A stretch of 64,000 nt of DNA. Origin: Microcella sp. (GTDB lineage: Bacteria; Actinomycetota; Actinomycetes; Actinomycetales; Microbacteriaceae). Positions 15,078 through 24,027 of this stretch are shown here, in pieces. Positions within the stretch are counted from its first letter, which is position 1. Each line of letters opens with the position of its first letter. Below the pieces are notes generated by a model that had not been told where the DNA came from, searched no databases, and worked only from the letters and a program-made list of their open reading frames with translations. The stretch covers positions 2,294,001 to 2,358,000 of the forward strand of contig NZ_JAHHDS010000003.1 in assembly GCF_019739195.1 (NCBI RefSeq), read 5' to 3'. A program made the position numbers and the translations under genes.

Positions 15078-15852
15078 GCCCGCGGCAACCGCACAGCTCG
15101 CTCGGCAACCAGACCTGCTCGCTGCGCTCGCCGGTGTCGACGTCGAGTCGCACGGCCCACCCGTCAGCTGCGCGAAGCAGCAAGCGACGCGTCTCGATCG
15201 CGGCCTCGGTCGCGCGAGCGAGGGTCTCGGTCGGCGCCGTGCGACCCCAGAGCTGAGCGGCCACGGCCGACCACGCGTCATCGCGGGCAGCCCGCTGGCG
15301 CTCGATGCAGGTGAGGCACGCGGTCACTCCCGGCACGACGAGCGGGCCGACCGTCAGCGCCACCTCGCCGAACACGATGGGCAGGTGCGCGATGTCGCGG
15401 CGCAGCCATCGCTGATGCTCGATCGGGTTGACGACGTGGCTGCTCACGAGCACCGCGGCGGCGGGGCGCCGACCGCCGACGCGCGTGATCGAAGCGCCGA
15501 CGGCCACCGGATGCCCCGCCTCACCGAGCACTCCCGCGACCCGTGCTGCCGAATCCCCGTGGCCCACGATGGCGAGCGGCGCTCTCGACGCGGCGCGCAC
15601 CCGCTCGCCCCCACGCTCGAGTGCCGGATCGACCGCTCGCAGCACCTCGTCGACACGGCTCGGGGGCACGCCGGCCTGAGCCGCGAGGGTGCTCAGGCCT
15701 GCGCGCGAGATGCCCGCAGTGAGGGCGTCGATGAGGCGAGCATCCCCCTCGGTCACCTCGTCGAGAACTGCGAGGCGTGGGTCGACACCAAGCTGCAGGC
15801 AGCGCGGCGAGCGCCAGACGATCGGGCGGCGAGAGTCGAGTCGAAGAATCAT
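14962..15852 (-). CDS. ThiF/TOMM leader-binding E1-like protein (Rv3196-like)
   Basis: Protein of 296 residues. The middle half is like the adenylation or leader-binding part of ThiF/cyclodehydratase proteins: a Rossmann-like start (APLAIVGHGDSAARVAGVLG) and two Cys pairs, TACLTC and ELCGC, spaced as in a zinc site. No TOMM precursor, YcaO or dehydrogenase is visible, so it is not an obvious thiazole/oxazole-peptide machine. Its position after uvrD2 and before the DUF2342 gene matches mycobacterial Rv3196. The ATG at 15852 or 15861 could start it. The last 39 codons lie antisense to the end of uvrD, an unusually long convergent overlap. Function unknown. Confidence 0.75.
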   Translation of the reverse strand: MILRLDSRRPIVWRSPRCLQLGVDPRLAVLDEVTEGDARLIDALTAGISRAGLSTLAAQAGVPPSRVDEVLRAVDPALERGGERVRAASRAPLAIVGHGDSAARVAGVLGEAGHPVAVGASITRVGGRRPAAAVLVSSHVVNPIEHQRWLRRDIAHLPIVFGEVALTVGPLVVPGVTACLTCIERQRAARDDAWSAVAAQLWGRTAPTETLARATEAAIETRRLLLRAADGWAVRLDVDTGERSEQVWLPSELCGCRGLSPRPEPALRRENGSEPARRAPTSAAAPTRARALAAHA

Positions 15853-15908
15853 GCCGCACATGATGCGGTGACATGGCCGCGCGCGGGCGCGGCCTCCACA
15901 GCCGCCGA

Positions 15909-17312
15909 TCAGGCGGTGGGCTCGCTCGGGCCGTTCGGCTCGTCGGGGGCCTCTCCGGGCGCGCCCTCGATGGGGCGCGAGGCGCCGTCGTCGCTCAGCA
16001 GGTCGCTCAGCGCCTGGTCGAGCGCGTCGGGCTCGGCAGTGCCCGCCCCCTGCAGCCCCGCGATGACACGGCTCGGGTCGTCGATGTCGTCGGCAGTGGG
16101 CAGCAGGTCGGGGTGGGCCCACAGGGCGTCGCGCTGCTCGGCGCCGACCGCCGCCTCGACGGCCTGCCAGAACGCAGCGGCTTCGCGCAGGCGTCGTGGG
16201 CGCAGCTCGAGGCCGACGAGGGTCGAGAAGGCGCTCTCGGCCGGCCCGCCCGATGCGCGGCGACGGCGCACGGTCTCGGCGATCGCGTCGGCGCGCGGCA
16301 GGCGGCTCGTGGCACTCGCAGTCACGACTTCGACCCAGCCTTCGATGAGCGCCAGCGTGGTTTCGAGACGCGCGAGGGCGGCGATCTGTGACTCTGACTT
16401 CGGAGGGATGAGCGCGCCGCTCGTGAGCGCCTCGCGCAGACTCTCGGGGTTGGCTGGGTCGAACTCGGCCGCGAGCGACTCGATTCGGTCGGTGTCGATG
16501 CGAATGCCGCGGGCGTAGTCGGTGATCGCGCTGATGAGGTGCAGTCGCAGCCAGCGCGCGTGCCGGAAGAGCCGGGCGTGCGCCAATTCGCGCACGGCCA
16601 GATAGAGCTGCACCTGATCGGCAGGAATGTCGAGACCAGCGCCGAACACGGCGAGGTTCTGCGGCAGCAGGGCGGCCTGAACGTCGTGGTCGTCGCGCCC
16701 CGGCAGCAGCGGAATGCCGATGTCGCCACCTGACACCACTTCGGCCGAGAGCTGCCCGACCACGTGGCCGAGCTGCAGCGAGAACAGAGTGCCGCCGAGC
16801 GAGCGCATCATTTGCGCGGCGTTGCCCATCATGCCCTTGAGTTCTTCGGGCATCTGCTCATCGAGTACTGACGTGAGCGAGTCGGCGATCGAGGTGGCGA
16901 CCGGCTCGGCGAGCTGCGTCCAGACCGGCATCGTCAATCGCGCCCAGTCGGCGCGGGTGATGAGCGTCGGCTCGGAGGTGAGCTGCGTGATCGACGTCGC
17001 CTCGTCGAGCCAGAGCGCGGCCACATTGAGCGCCTGACGCAGCTGCTCGAGGTCGTCGTTGCTCGACCGCATCGAGCCCTCAGCGGCGATGCGGCCTGCT
17101 TCATCGCGAGCGAGCTGCCAGTCGATGCCGTCGGCGTTCGCGCTCATTGCTTTTTGCAGCTGGCTCATGAGGCGCGCAACCATGAGCGGGTCGGTGGGCA
17201 GGCCAGCCGCGCCCGCGAGCTTCGAGGGGTCGATCTCACCCTCGCCCGCCAAGAACTTGGCGATCATCTCGCGAAACTCTTCTTCGGCGCCGCCAAGCGA
17301 ATCGTCAGCCAT
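15909..17312 (-). CDS. zinc-dependent metalloprotease-fold protein (DUF2342)
   Basis: Protein of 467 residues in the DUF2342/F420-associated metalloprotease-like family. Landmarks are LAVRELAHARLFRHARWLR (the metal-helix equivalent) and LIEGWVEVV (downstream glutamate). A canonical HExxH is not present, as in many members, so peptidase activity is uncertain. The start at 17312 (MADDSLGG) is preceded on the minus strand by a TAGCGT box 9 nt upstream and no ribosome site, suggesting a leaderless mRNA; the longer frame upstream is not conserved. It is divergent from the PDZ-Lon gene, as Rv3195 is from Rv3194c. The tail is acidic and Pro-rich. Confidence 0.88.
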   Translation of the reverse strand: MADDSLGGAEEEFREMIAKFLAGEGEIDPSKLAGAAGLPTDPLMVARLMSQLQKAMSANADGIDWQLARDEAGRIAAEGSMRSSNDDLEQLRQALNVAALWLDEATSITQLTSEPTLITRADWARLTMPVWTQLAEPVATSIADSLTSVLDEQMPEELKGMMGNAAQMMRSLGGTLFSLQLGHVVGQLSAEVVSGGDIGIPLLPGRDDHDVQAALLPQNLAVFGAGLDIPADQVQLYLAVRELAHARLFRHARWLRLHLISAITDYARGIRIDTDRIESLAAEFDPANPESLREALTSGALIPPKSESQIAALARLETTLALIEGWVEVVTASATSRLPRADAIAETVRRRRASGGPAESAFSTLVGLELRPRRLREAAAFWQAVEAAVGAEQRDALWAHPDLLPTADDIDDPSRVIAGLQGAGTAEPDALDQALSDLLSDDGASRPIEGAPGEAPDEPNGPSEPTA

Positions 17313-17425
17313 GATGCCTACGCTAGTGGCCGCGCCTCGGTGGCCGGTGGGATTTCGCCTAGGCTGACCCGGCATGACTGCGCCGTGGGCGAACATCCCG
17401 CCTCGGCCAACTCGAGAGGAGCCCG

Positions 17426-18535
17426 GTGAGCCTGTTCACCGATGAGCGCAATGCCGTCGACGACGCTCGGCTGCGCGGTCGCCGGGTCGGTTGGCTGCTG
17501 CTGGCGCTCACACTGTTCGGCGTGTTCGGCCTGGCCGTGCTGCCTTCGCCCTACGTCATCGAGCGACCGGGCCCCGTCATCGACACCCTCGGCACAGTGA
17601 CGATCGACGGCGAAGAGGTGCCGCTCATTCAGATTCCGACCGAGCCCACCTACGAGACTCCGGGCTCGCTGAGCCTGACGACCGTCAACGTCTTCGGCAA
17701 CCGCGACCAGGCGCCTTCGTGGTTCGAGGTCATGCGCGCGTGGCTCGACCCGACGCAGTCAGTGGTGCCGGTCGACGCCGTCTTTCCTGAGGGCGTCAGC
17801 ACCGAAGACCGTCGTGAGCAGAGCCGCATCGACATGGAAAACTCGCAGCAAGAGGCCATCGCGGCGGCCCTGCGCTCGATCGGCGAACCGTACGAAAGCC
17901 AACTGCTGATCGTGCAGACCCTCGAGGGCAGCCCTGTCGAATCACTCGTCGAGGCCGACGACCTGATTCTCACGGTGAACGGCGAGCCGGTTCGGGATGT
18001 CACGGCACTGCGTGCCGCGATCGCCGACAACGGCACTGACCGCCCTGTCGACCTCGGCATCCAGCGTTCGGGGTCGGATCTCGAGGTGCAGGTCACGCCC
18101 GTGCTCAGCGAGAACGAGCCGCGCGTGCCCGTCATCGGTGTACTCGTCGCCGGGCAGTACGTCTTTCCGTTCGAGGTCGAGATCGAACTCGAGAACATCG
18201 GCGGGCCCAGCGCGGGTCTCATGTTCGCACTCGGCATCATCGACACTCTGACGCGCGAGTCGCTCGCGGGCGGCGAAGAAGTCGCGGGCACCGGCACGAT
18301 CTCGGCAGACGGCTCGGTCGGTCCGATCGGCGGCATCGTGCAGAAGATGCACGGCGCGGTGGCAGCCGGCGCCGACTGGTTTTTGGCTCCGGCCGACAAT
18401 TGCGACGACGTGGTCGGCAATGTGCCCGCCGACCTACAGGTCTTCTCGGTCGGCACCCTCGACGAGGCGATTGGGGTTCTGCAGACCATCGCCGATGACG
18501 GTGATCTGAGCGAGCTCGCCCGCTGCGAGTCGTAG
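17426..18535 (+). CDS. membrane-anchored PDZ-Lon serine protease
   Basis: Protein of 369 residues. One N-terminal membrane helix (VGWLLLALTLFGVFGLAVL) anchors an extracytoplasmic PDZ domain (GSPVESLVEADDLILTVNG) followed by a Lon-type protease domain. The catalytic dyad is Ser262 in GGPSAGLM and Lys307 in VQKMHGA, with the usual separation. The GTG at 17426 has a GAGAGGAG site. The gene precedes the UPF0182 protein, as in mycobacteria (Rv3194c-Rv3193c), suggesting joint work in envelope protein quality control. Substrates are unknown. Confidence 0.93.
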   Translation: MSLFTDERNAVDDARLRGRRVGWLLLALTLFGVFGLAVLPSPYVIERPGPVIDTLGTVTIDGEEVPLIQIPTEPTYETPGSLSLTTVNVFGNRDQAPSWFEVMRAWLDPTQSVVPVDAVFPEGVSTEDRREQSRIDMENSQQEAIAAALRSIGEPYESQLLIVQTLEGSPVESLVEADDLILTVNGEPVRDVTALRAAIADNGTDRPVDLGIQRSGSDLEVQVTPVLSENEPRVPVIGVLVAGQYVFPFEVEIELENIGGPSAGLMFALGIIDTLTRESLAGGEEVAGTGTISADGSVGPIGGIVQKMHGAVAAGADWFLAPADNCDDVVGNVPADLQVFSVGTLDEAIGVLQTIADDGDLSELARCES

Positions 18536-18634
18536 CGCACGCTTGCGGCGAACGCAGGGGGTCGAGCAGGGCGCCTGCCAGGTTGCTCCCACTAGTCTTG
18601 AGTCGATCGCCCTCCAGACCCTGGGAGTACCTCT

Positions 18635-21511
18635 GTGACGACCACCGCACCCCCCGCCAACCGGTCACGCGCGACGCTCGCGATCTCTGCTGCCGTTCTC
18701 GGCGTGATCGTCGTGCTGTTCTTCGTGTTCGCGAACGTCTACACCGACATCCTCTGGTTCGACCAGCTGGGCTTCCTCAACGTGCTCACGACACAGTGGA
18801 TCGCCACGGGCGCCATGTTCCTCATCGGCTTCGTGGCCATGTTCCTTCCGGTCTGGGCGAGCCTGCAGATCGCGTACCGCTGGCGCCCGGTCTACGCGAA
18901 GCTCAACTCGCAGCTCGACCGCTACCAAGAGGTTGTCGAACCGTTGCGCCGTGTGGCGATGCTCGGCATTCCTGCCGTGCTCGGCCTCTTCGCCGGTGTC
19001 ACGGCGGCGGGCCAGTGGCAGATGGTGCTGCAGTGGCTCAACCGCACGCCGTTCGGCCAGGTCGACCCGCAGTTCGGGCTCGACATCTCGTTCTTCATCT
19101 ACGAACTGCCGGTCATCCGCGGGGTCATCGCCTTCGCCTCAGCAGTCGTGCTGCTGTCGGCGCTCGCCGCGGTCGCGACGAGCTACCTCTACGGCGCGAT
19201 CCGCGTCAACGGCCGTGAGATTCGCATCTCGCGCACCGCGCGCATCCAGCTCGCCCTCACTGCCGCCGTCTACATCGCCCTGCAGGGTGTGAGCATCTGG
19301 TTCGACCAGTACGCCACGGTGATTCAGCCGAGCGACGGCTTCCTCGCGATCGGTGCAGGCTTCACCGAGGCCAACGCGACGATCCCGAGCCGCGGCATTC
19401 TTGCCGGTATCGCCCTGCTCGTGGCCGTGCTCTTCGTCGTCACGGCCGTCATCGGCCGCTGGCGCCTGCCCATCGTCGGCACCGCCCTGCTCATCATCAG
19501 CGGGCTGCTCATCGGCAGCGTCTACCCGTGGATCGTGCAGCGCTTCCAGGTCGAGCCGAACGCCCGTGAGTTCGAGGCGCAGTACATCGAGCGCAACATC
19601 GAGGCCACCCGAGACGCCTACGGGGTGTCGGGGCTCGAAGAGATCTCGTACGACGCGACCACCGACGCCGAGGCCGGGGCGCTGCGTGAAGACGCCGAGA
19701 CCACGGCGAACATCCGCATTATCGATCCTGCTCTCGTCAGCACCGCATTCGCGCAGCTCGAGCAGTTCCGCCAGTACTACCAGTTCCCCGACTTCCTCGA
19801 CGTTGACCGCTACGAGATCGACGGCCGCACGCAAGACACGGTCATCTCGCTGCGTGAGCTGAACCCTGACGGCCAGACCTCGCAGAACTGGGTCAACAAC
19901 ACCATCGTGTTCACGCACGGCTACGGCGTCGTCGCGGCCTACGGTAACCAGCGCACCGACGACGGGCGGCCGCAGTTCCTCGAGAGCGGCATTCCGACCG
20001 ACGGGCAGTTGACGAACGAGCTCGGCGAGTACGAGCCCCGCGTCTACTTCGGCGAGTTCTCGCCGCTGTACTCGATCGTCGGTGGCGGCGACAACCTCGA
20101 GCTCGACTTCCCCTCCGAGGGCAATGACGACCAAGACGGCAACGCGACCTACACCTTCACGGGTGAGGGCGGCCCGGCGCTCGACAACGTGTTCAAGCGA
20201 CTGCTGTACGCGATCAAGTTCCAGTCGGAGCAGATCTTCCTGTCGGAGGCGGTCACCGACGAGTCGCAGATTCTCTACGACCGCAACCCGCTCGAGCGCG
20301 TGCAGAAGGCGGCGCCCTACCTGACGCTCGACAACGACCCCTACCCGGCGATCGTCGACGGGCGCATCGTCTGGATCGTCGACGGCTACACCACGAGCGC
20401 GAGCTACCCGTACTCCACGACCGTCGCACTGAGCGAGGCCATCGCTGACACCTACACGCCGGCGCCCGCCTTCCCGCTTGACCAGATCAACTACATCCGC
20501 AACTCGGTCAAGGCCACTGTCGACGCCTACGACGGCTCGGTCACGCTGTACGCGTGGGATACCGAAGATCCGATTCTGCAGACCTGGCAGAAGGTGTTCC
20601 CGAACACGCTGGAGTCGGCCGAAGGCATGAGCGAGCAGCTGCTGTCGCACGTGCGCTACCCGGCCGACCTGTTCAAGGTGCAGCGCAACATTCTCGGCGC
20701 GTACCACGTGACCGACCCCGGCTCGTTCTTCTCGACCGACGACGAGTGGCGCACACCGAACGACCCGACCTCATCGGCAGCGGCCCCGACCCTGCAGCCG
20801 CCGTACTACCTCACCATGCAGGTGCCGGGTGCGGGCGAGCCGGGCTTCACGCTCTACTCGACGTTCATTCCCCGCACGGCGAGCGACAACGAGCGCAACG
20901 TGCTCACCGGCTATCTGGCGGCCAACGCCGACCCGGGGCCCGACTACGGCAAGCTCACGCTGCTGACTCTGCCCTCGCAGACGATTCCCGGCCCCGGCCT
21001 CGTGCAGAACCAGTTCAGTTCTGACCCCGAGGTGGCGAACCAGCTCGCGCTGCTCGAGCGCGGCGAGACCGAGGTGCTGCGCGGCAACCTGCTGACGCTG
21101 CCGATCGGCGGCGGGTTCCTCTACGTGCAGCCGGTCTACGTGCAGTCGACGGGTGAGACGAGCTTCCCGCTGCTGCGCAAGATTCTCGTGGCGTTCGGTG
21201 ACTCGATTGCGTTCGAAGACACCCTCGACGAGGCGCTCGACGCCCTCTTCGGCGGAGACTCGGGCGCCGAGGCCGGTGACGGCGATGTCGACCCGAGCCT
21301 GCCGGAGGCTCCGACCGACCCGACAGACCCGACTGACCCGACCGAGCCCGGTGTTGAGATTTCGGCCGAGCTCGCGCAGGCACTGCGCGACGCGCGCGAC
21401 GCTCTGCTCGACCGCGAGGCCGCCTACGCCGCGAACGATCTGGTGGCGGCAGCCGAGGCCGACGAGCGCCTGCAAGAGGCCCTCGAGCGGGCGCTGGCTC
21501 TGAGCGACTAG
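18635..21511 (+). CDS. UPF0182 family large membrane protein
   Basis: Protein of 958 residues, typical for UPF0182. About seven membrane helices fill the first third, starting with ATLAISAAVLGVIVVLFFVF and the family motif YTDILWFDQLGF. A large exported domain follows, then an acidic tail containing repeated PTDPTDPT and a final Ala/Glu-rich helix. The GTG at 18635 has a GGGAG site; TAGTCT at 18593 is a possible -10. No enzymatic function is established. The neighbour PDZ-Lon protease may process or guard it. The DPTDPT repeat is a low-complexity spacer. Confidence 0.95.
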   Translation: MTTTAPPANRSRATLAISAAVLGVIVVLFFVFANVYTDILWFDQLGFLNVLTTQWIATGAMFLIGFVAMFLPVWASLQIAYRWRPVYAKLNSQLDRYQEVVEPLRRVAMLGIPAVLGLFAGVTAAGQWQMVLQWLNRTPFGQVDPQFGLDISFFIYELPVIRGVIAFASAVVLLSALAAVATSYLYGAIRVNGREIRISRTARIQLALTAAVYIALQGVSIWFDQYATVIQPSDGFLAIGAGFTEANATIPSRGILAGIALLVAVLFVVTAVIGRWRLPIVGTALLIISGLLIGSVYPWIVQRFQVEPNAREFEAQYIERNIEATRDAYGVSGLEEISYDATTDAEAGALREDAETTANIRIIDPALVSTAFAQLEQFRQYYQFPDFLDVDRYEIDGRTQDTVISLRELNPDGQTSQNWVNNTIVFTHGYGVVAAYGNQRTDDGRPQFLESGIPTDGQLTNELGEYEPRVYFGEFSPLYSIVGGGDNLELDFPSEGNDDQDGNATYTFTGEGGPALDNVFKRLLYAIKFQSEQIFLSEAVTDESQILYDRNPLERVQKAAPYLTLDNDPYPAIVDGRIVWIVDGYTTSASYPYSTTVALSEAIADTYTPAPAFPLDQINYIRNSVKATVDAYDGSVTLYAWDTEDPILQTWQKVFPNTLESAEGMSEQLLSHVRYPADLFKVQRNILGAYHVTDPGSFFSTDDEWRTPNDPTSSAAAPTLQPPYYLTMQVPGAGEPGFTLYSTFIPRTASDNERNVLTGYLAANADPGPDYGKLTLLTLPSQTIPGPGLVQNQFSSDPEVANQLALLERGETEVLRGNLLTLPIGGGFLYVQPVYVQSTGETSFPLLRKILVAFGDSIAFEDTLDEALDALFGGDSGAEAGDGDVDPSLPEAPTDPTDPTDPTEPGVEISAELAQALRDARDALLDREAAYAANDLVAAAEADERLQEALERALALSD

Positions 21512-21518
21512 CCGCAGC

Positions 21519-22397
21519 ATGGCGCACGACGAGCTTCCCGAGTGGGCCCGGGTCAACCGGGCCCGCTGGGACGAACTCGTCGACGTGCACCTCGCGAGCG
21601 AGATGTACGACCTTGTCGACCTTCGCTCGGGTGGCGGAAAGCTCGTCGCGATCGACGAGGTCGAGCTGCCCCGCGTCGCCCCCGAGGGCTGGCAGGGCCT
21701 GCGCGTGCTGCACCTTCAGTGCCACTTCGGCGCCGACTCGCTCGTGTTCGCGCAGCGCGGGGCCGACGTGGTGGGCCTCGACTTCTCGATGCCCGCGGTG
21801 AAGCAGGCCCGCGCGCTCGCCGATGAGCTCGGGCTCGGCGAGCGAGCGCGCTTTGTCTGCGCCAACCTCTACGACGCCCGCCACGCTCTGCCCGAGCCCG
21901 AAAGCTTCGACGTGGTCTACACGTCGTGGGGCACGATCGGCTGGCTGCCCGACATCGTTGAGTGGGCACGCATCATCGCGTGGTTTCTCAAGCCGGGCGG
22001 GCGGCTGTACTTCGCCGACGGGCACCCGGCCGCTTTCGTGTTCGACGAACCCCTGCCCAATGCGCCAGCTGCGCTGCTCGACGACGGACCGGCACTGTTT
22101 CCTCCAGCCCGCTACGGCTACTTCGACGAGACGCCTCTCGATATCGACGAAGACGGCGACTACGCCGATCCGGATGCCCGGGTCGCGAACTCGCGCACGA
22201 TCGAGTTCATGCATCCACTGGGGTCGACGGTCACCGCGCTCATCGACGCCGGCCTGTCGATCGACTTTCTGCACGAGCACGACGCGGTGCCCTGGCAGAT
22301 GTTCTCGGTGCTCGAGCGCCGCGGCGATGGGCTCTGGGCGTGGCCCCGCACAGCATGGCTGCCTCTCGGTATGAGCCTCGCGGCCACGCGCCGCTGA
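21519..22397 (+). CDS. class I SAM-dependent methyltransferase
   Basis: Protein of 292 residues. The SAM site reads VLHLQCHFGADSLVFAQRGADVVGLDFS, a motif I variant with Cys, followed by the acidic end of strand 2. FDVVYTSWGTIGWLPD and LKPGGRLYFAD are motifs II and III. It starts 7 nt after the UPF0182 stop, so probably in one operon. Close relatives are annotated only as methyltransferases; a small-molecule substrate is likely but not identifiable. Confidence 0.9.
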   Translation: MAHDELPEWARVNRARWDELVDVHLASEMYDLVDLRSGGGKLVAIDEVELPRVAPEGWQGLRVLHLQCHFGADSLVFAQRGADVVGLDFSMPAVKQARALADELGLGERARFVCANLYDARHALPEPESFDVVYTSWGTIGWLPDIVEWARIIAWFLKPGGRLYFADGHPAAFVFDEPLPNAPAALLDDGPALFPPARYGYFDETPLDIDEDGDYADPDARVANSRTIEFMHPLGSTVTALIDAGLSIDFLHEHDAVPWQMFSVLERRGDGLWAWPRTAWLPLGMSLAATRR

Positions 22398-22524
22398 CGA
22401 CCCAATTCAGCGCACGCAGACAGCTCGGTCTGTCCCCTATTCGGGAGTGACCCTGACGGGGGCTGACCGCAGAAACCGCTTACACCTATCGTCGAGGGCG
22501 AAGGGGGGCTTGGAAGGAAGCCTC

Positions 22525-23853
22525 GTGTCGGCACTAGTCGCCGCTGCACTGCACATCGCACGACCGGCAATGTCTGCCTGGGCTGCGTGGAAAGAAGACG
22601 AGCTCTCGGCGATGCCGCGCCCGCACGGGTTGCCGCGCGCTGTCGCCGACGGCCCCACCGCCGATCGCATTCTGCTGATCGGTTCCGGTCCCGCGGCGGG
22701 CTGGGGCGTCGCCTCCCACGACCTCGCCCTTCCCGGTGCTCTGGCCCGCGCGCTGCGCTCCCGCACGGGTCGCGGCGCCATCGTCGACCTCATCGTCGAT
22801 CCGGCGATGACGGCTGCTGGGCTCGCGGCTGTGCTCGGGGGTGCGCGTCTCGACCGCTACGACGCGGTCGTCACCACGGTGGGCACGAACGACGCGATTC
22901 GTTTCACGACTCCCGTCGAATGGCGTCGCCGCATCGGCCGTGCCCTCGACACCTGGAACCTGCGGGTCAGCCCGGGTGCGCTACTGCTCATGGTGGGCAT
23001 TCAGCCGATCCGCTCGATCTCGACCTTCGACGGCCTCGCGGGCAGGTTCGCCGACAGCCTCGCGAATCAGCTCAACGAGGTCACCGACGAGCTTGTCGCA
23101 CCGCTCGACACCGTGCGCACGACGCTGCTGCCCGCGCTCGGGCCTGAGTCACTCACGTCGCTCGGCCGCCGAACGCCCGACGATTACGCCATCTGGGCCG
23201 GCGAGATCGCGGCTGAGCTCGTGCCGCACCTCAACGACGTCGTGCGATACGGCGGTCGCCCGCGCATCACCGCCGAGCGCATGACATCAGGCATCGAAGA
23301 CGGCGAGCAGTTCGTCTCGATGCTCGCCGAAGACTCGGCGCGTCTCGAGCACATCGTCACGATGGCGGCGGCCGGTCTGCACGCCCCCTCGGCGCTCGTC
23401 ACCGTGCTCGGCCCTAACACGCAGTGGCACGTCGCGCGCTACGGTATCGACCTCGAATCGCTACCGATCGAGCAGTCGTTCTGCGCCGTCGCGGTGCGTA
23501 ACGACGACGGAATGGTGGTACCCGACGCGACCCACGATCCTCGGTTCTCGGCCAACCCGCTCGTGAAGAGCAACGCCGTGCGCTACTACGCGGGCATTCC
23601 CATCGAAGACCCGCACGGCCGCCGTGTCGGCGCGTTGTGCGTGGTCGACAACGCCCCGCGCAACCTCACGACCGAGGCCGAGCTCAGCCTGCTGCGCGGC
23701 CTCGCCGAGCGCGTTCAGCAGATCATCTGGACGTCGATGCAGCGGCAGACGGATGCTGGCCACGAGCCTCTCGACGACCGACGCCGCCCAGCACCGGCGG
23801 CCGCCGTGCGGTTGCTGCCACGCCCGCTGGCGGCGGTTGCGACGGCCGGCTGA
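22525..23853 (+). CDS. SGNH-hydrolase-like domain fused to GAF domain
   Basis: Protein of 442 residues. The first part is SGNH/GDSL-like: LIGSGPAAGWGVASHD corresponds to block I with Ser, VVTTVGTNDAIRFT to block III, and PDDYAIWAGEIA to block V, where Asp/Trp replaces the usual Asp-x-x-His. From about residue 280 a GAF domain follows: FCAVAVRNDDGMVVPDATHDPRF and VRYYAGIPIEDPHGRRVGALCVVD. The GTG at 22525 is chosen for its GGAAGG site; a longer GTG frame begins at 22447. The pairing suggests ligand-sensing control of an esterase-like or inactive SGNH fold. No output domain is present. Confidence 0.82.
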   Translation: MSALVAAALHIARPAMSAWAAWKEDELSAMPRPHGLPRAVADGPTADRILLIGSGPAAGWGVASHDLALPGALARALRSRTGRGAIVDLIVDPAMTAAGLAAVLGGARLDRYDAVVTTVGTNDAIRFTTPVEWRRRIGRALDTWNLRVSPGALLLMVGIQPIRSISTFDGLAGRFADSLANQLNEVTDELVAPLDTVRTTLLPALGPESLTSLGRRTPDDYAIWAGEIAAELVPHLNDVVRYGGRPRITAERMTSGIEDGEQFVSMLAEDSARLEHIVTMAAAGLHAPSALVTVLGPNTQWHVARYGIDLESLPIEQSFCAVAVRNDDGMVVPDATHDPRFSANPLVKSNAVRYYAGIPIEDPHGRRVGALCVVDNAPRNLTTEAELSLLRGLAERVQQIIWTSMQRQTDAGHEPLDDRRRPAPAAAVRLLPRPLAAVATAG

Positions 23854-23894
23854 TTCGACCGGGGCCGTTCGAGCCTGCTATCCTGAAGCCACGC

Positions 23895-23971
23895 CGCGGG
23901 GTGGAGCAGTTCGGTAGCTCGCTGGGCTCATAACCCAGAGGTCGTAGGTTCAAATCCTGCCCCCGCAACCA
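23895..23971 (+). tRNA. initiator tRNA-fMet (CAT)
   Basis: The cloverleaf fits: acceptor CGCGGGG with CCCCGCA, leaving the C1-A72 mismatch typical of initiators. The anticodon stem CTGGG/CCCAG has three consecutive G-C pairs, the loop is CTCATAA with anticodon CAT, and the T-loop is TTCAAAT. CCA is encoded. The 3' end is duplicated beyond the adjacent insertion sequence. Confidence 0.97.
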
Positions 23972-23972
23972 A
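23957..23972 (+). repeat. left 16-bp direct repeat flanking the IS
   Basis: CTGCCCCCGCAACCAA, the last 15 nt of the tRNA plus one base; an identical copy stands at 25274-25289. Confidence 0.9.
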
Positions 23973-23993
23973 TGTGATGTCTCAAGACATCTG

Positions 23994-24027
23994 CAACGGC
24001 CGAACCTATTTTTGGGTTCGGCCGTTG
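23994..24027. terminator. 13-bp stem-loop at IS left end
   Basis: 23994-24006 pairs perfectly with 24015-24027 around an 8-nt loop and is followed by GCCTTTTCT on the plus strand. It overlaps the transposase stop. In plus orientation it should stop tRNA transcription entering the element. Confidence 0.75.

Noticed and set aside
13092-15281. 729-codon minus-strand frame over uvrD
   Set aside because: Helicase motifs on the plus strand are complete; the opposite frame has no recognisable domain.
14962-15852. Complete TOMM/thiazole-peptide biosynthesis cluster
   Set aside because: No YcaO, dehydrogenase or precursor peptide was found nearby; only the E1-like protein is present.
19139-20707. 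522-codon minus-strand frame inside UPF0182
   Set aside because: Shadow of a conserved membrane protein gene.
21310-21350. Tandem ACCCGAC repeat as a possible CRISPR or VNTR
   Set aside because: It encodes the PTDPTDPT spacer of the UPF0182 tail; unit length and lack of spacers exclude CRISPR.
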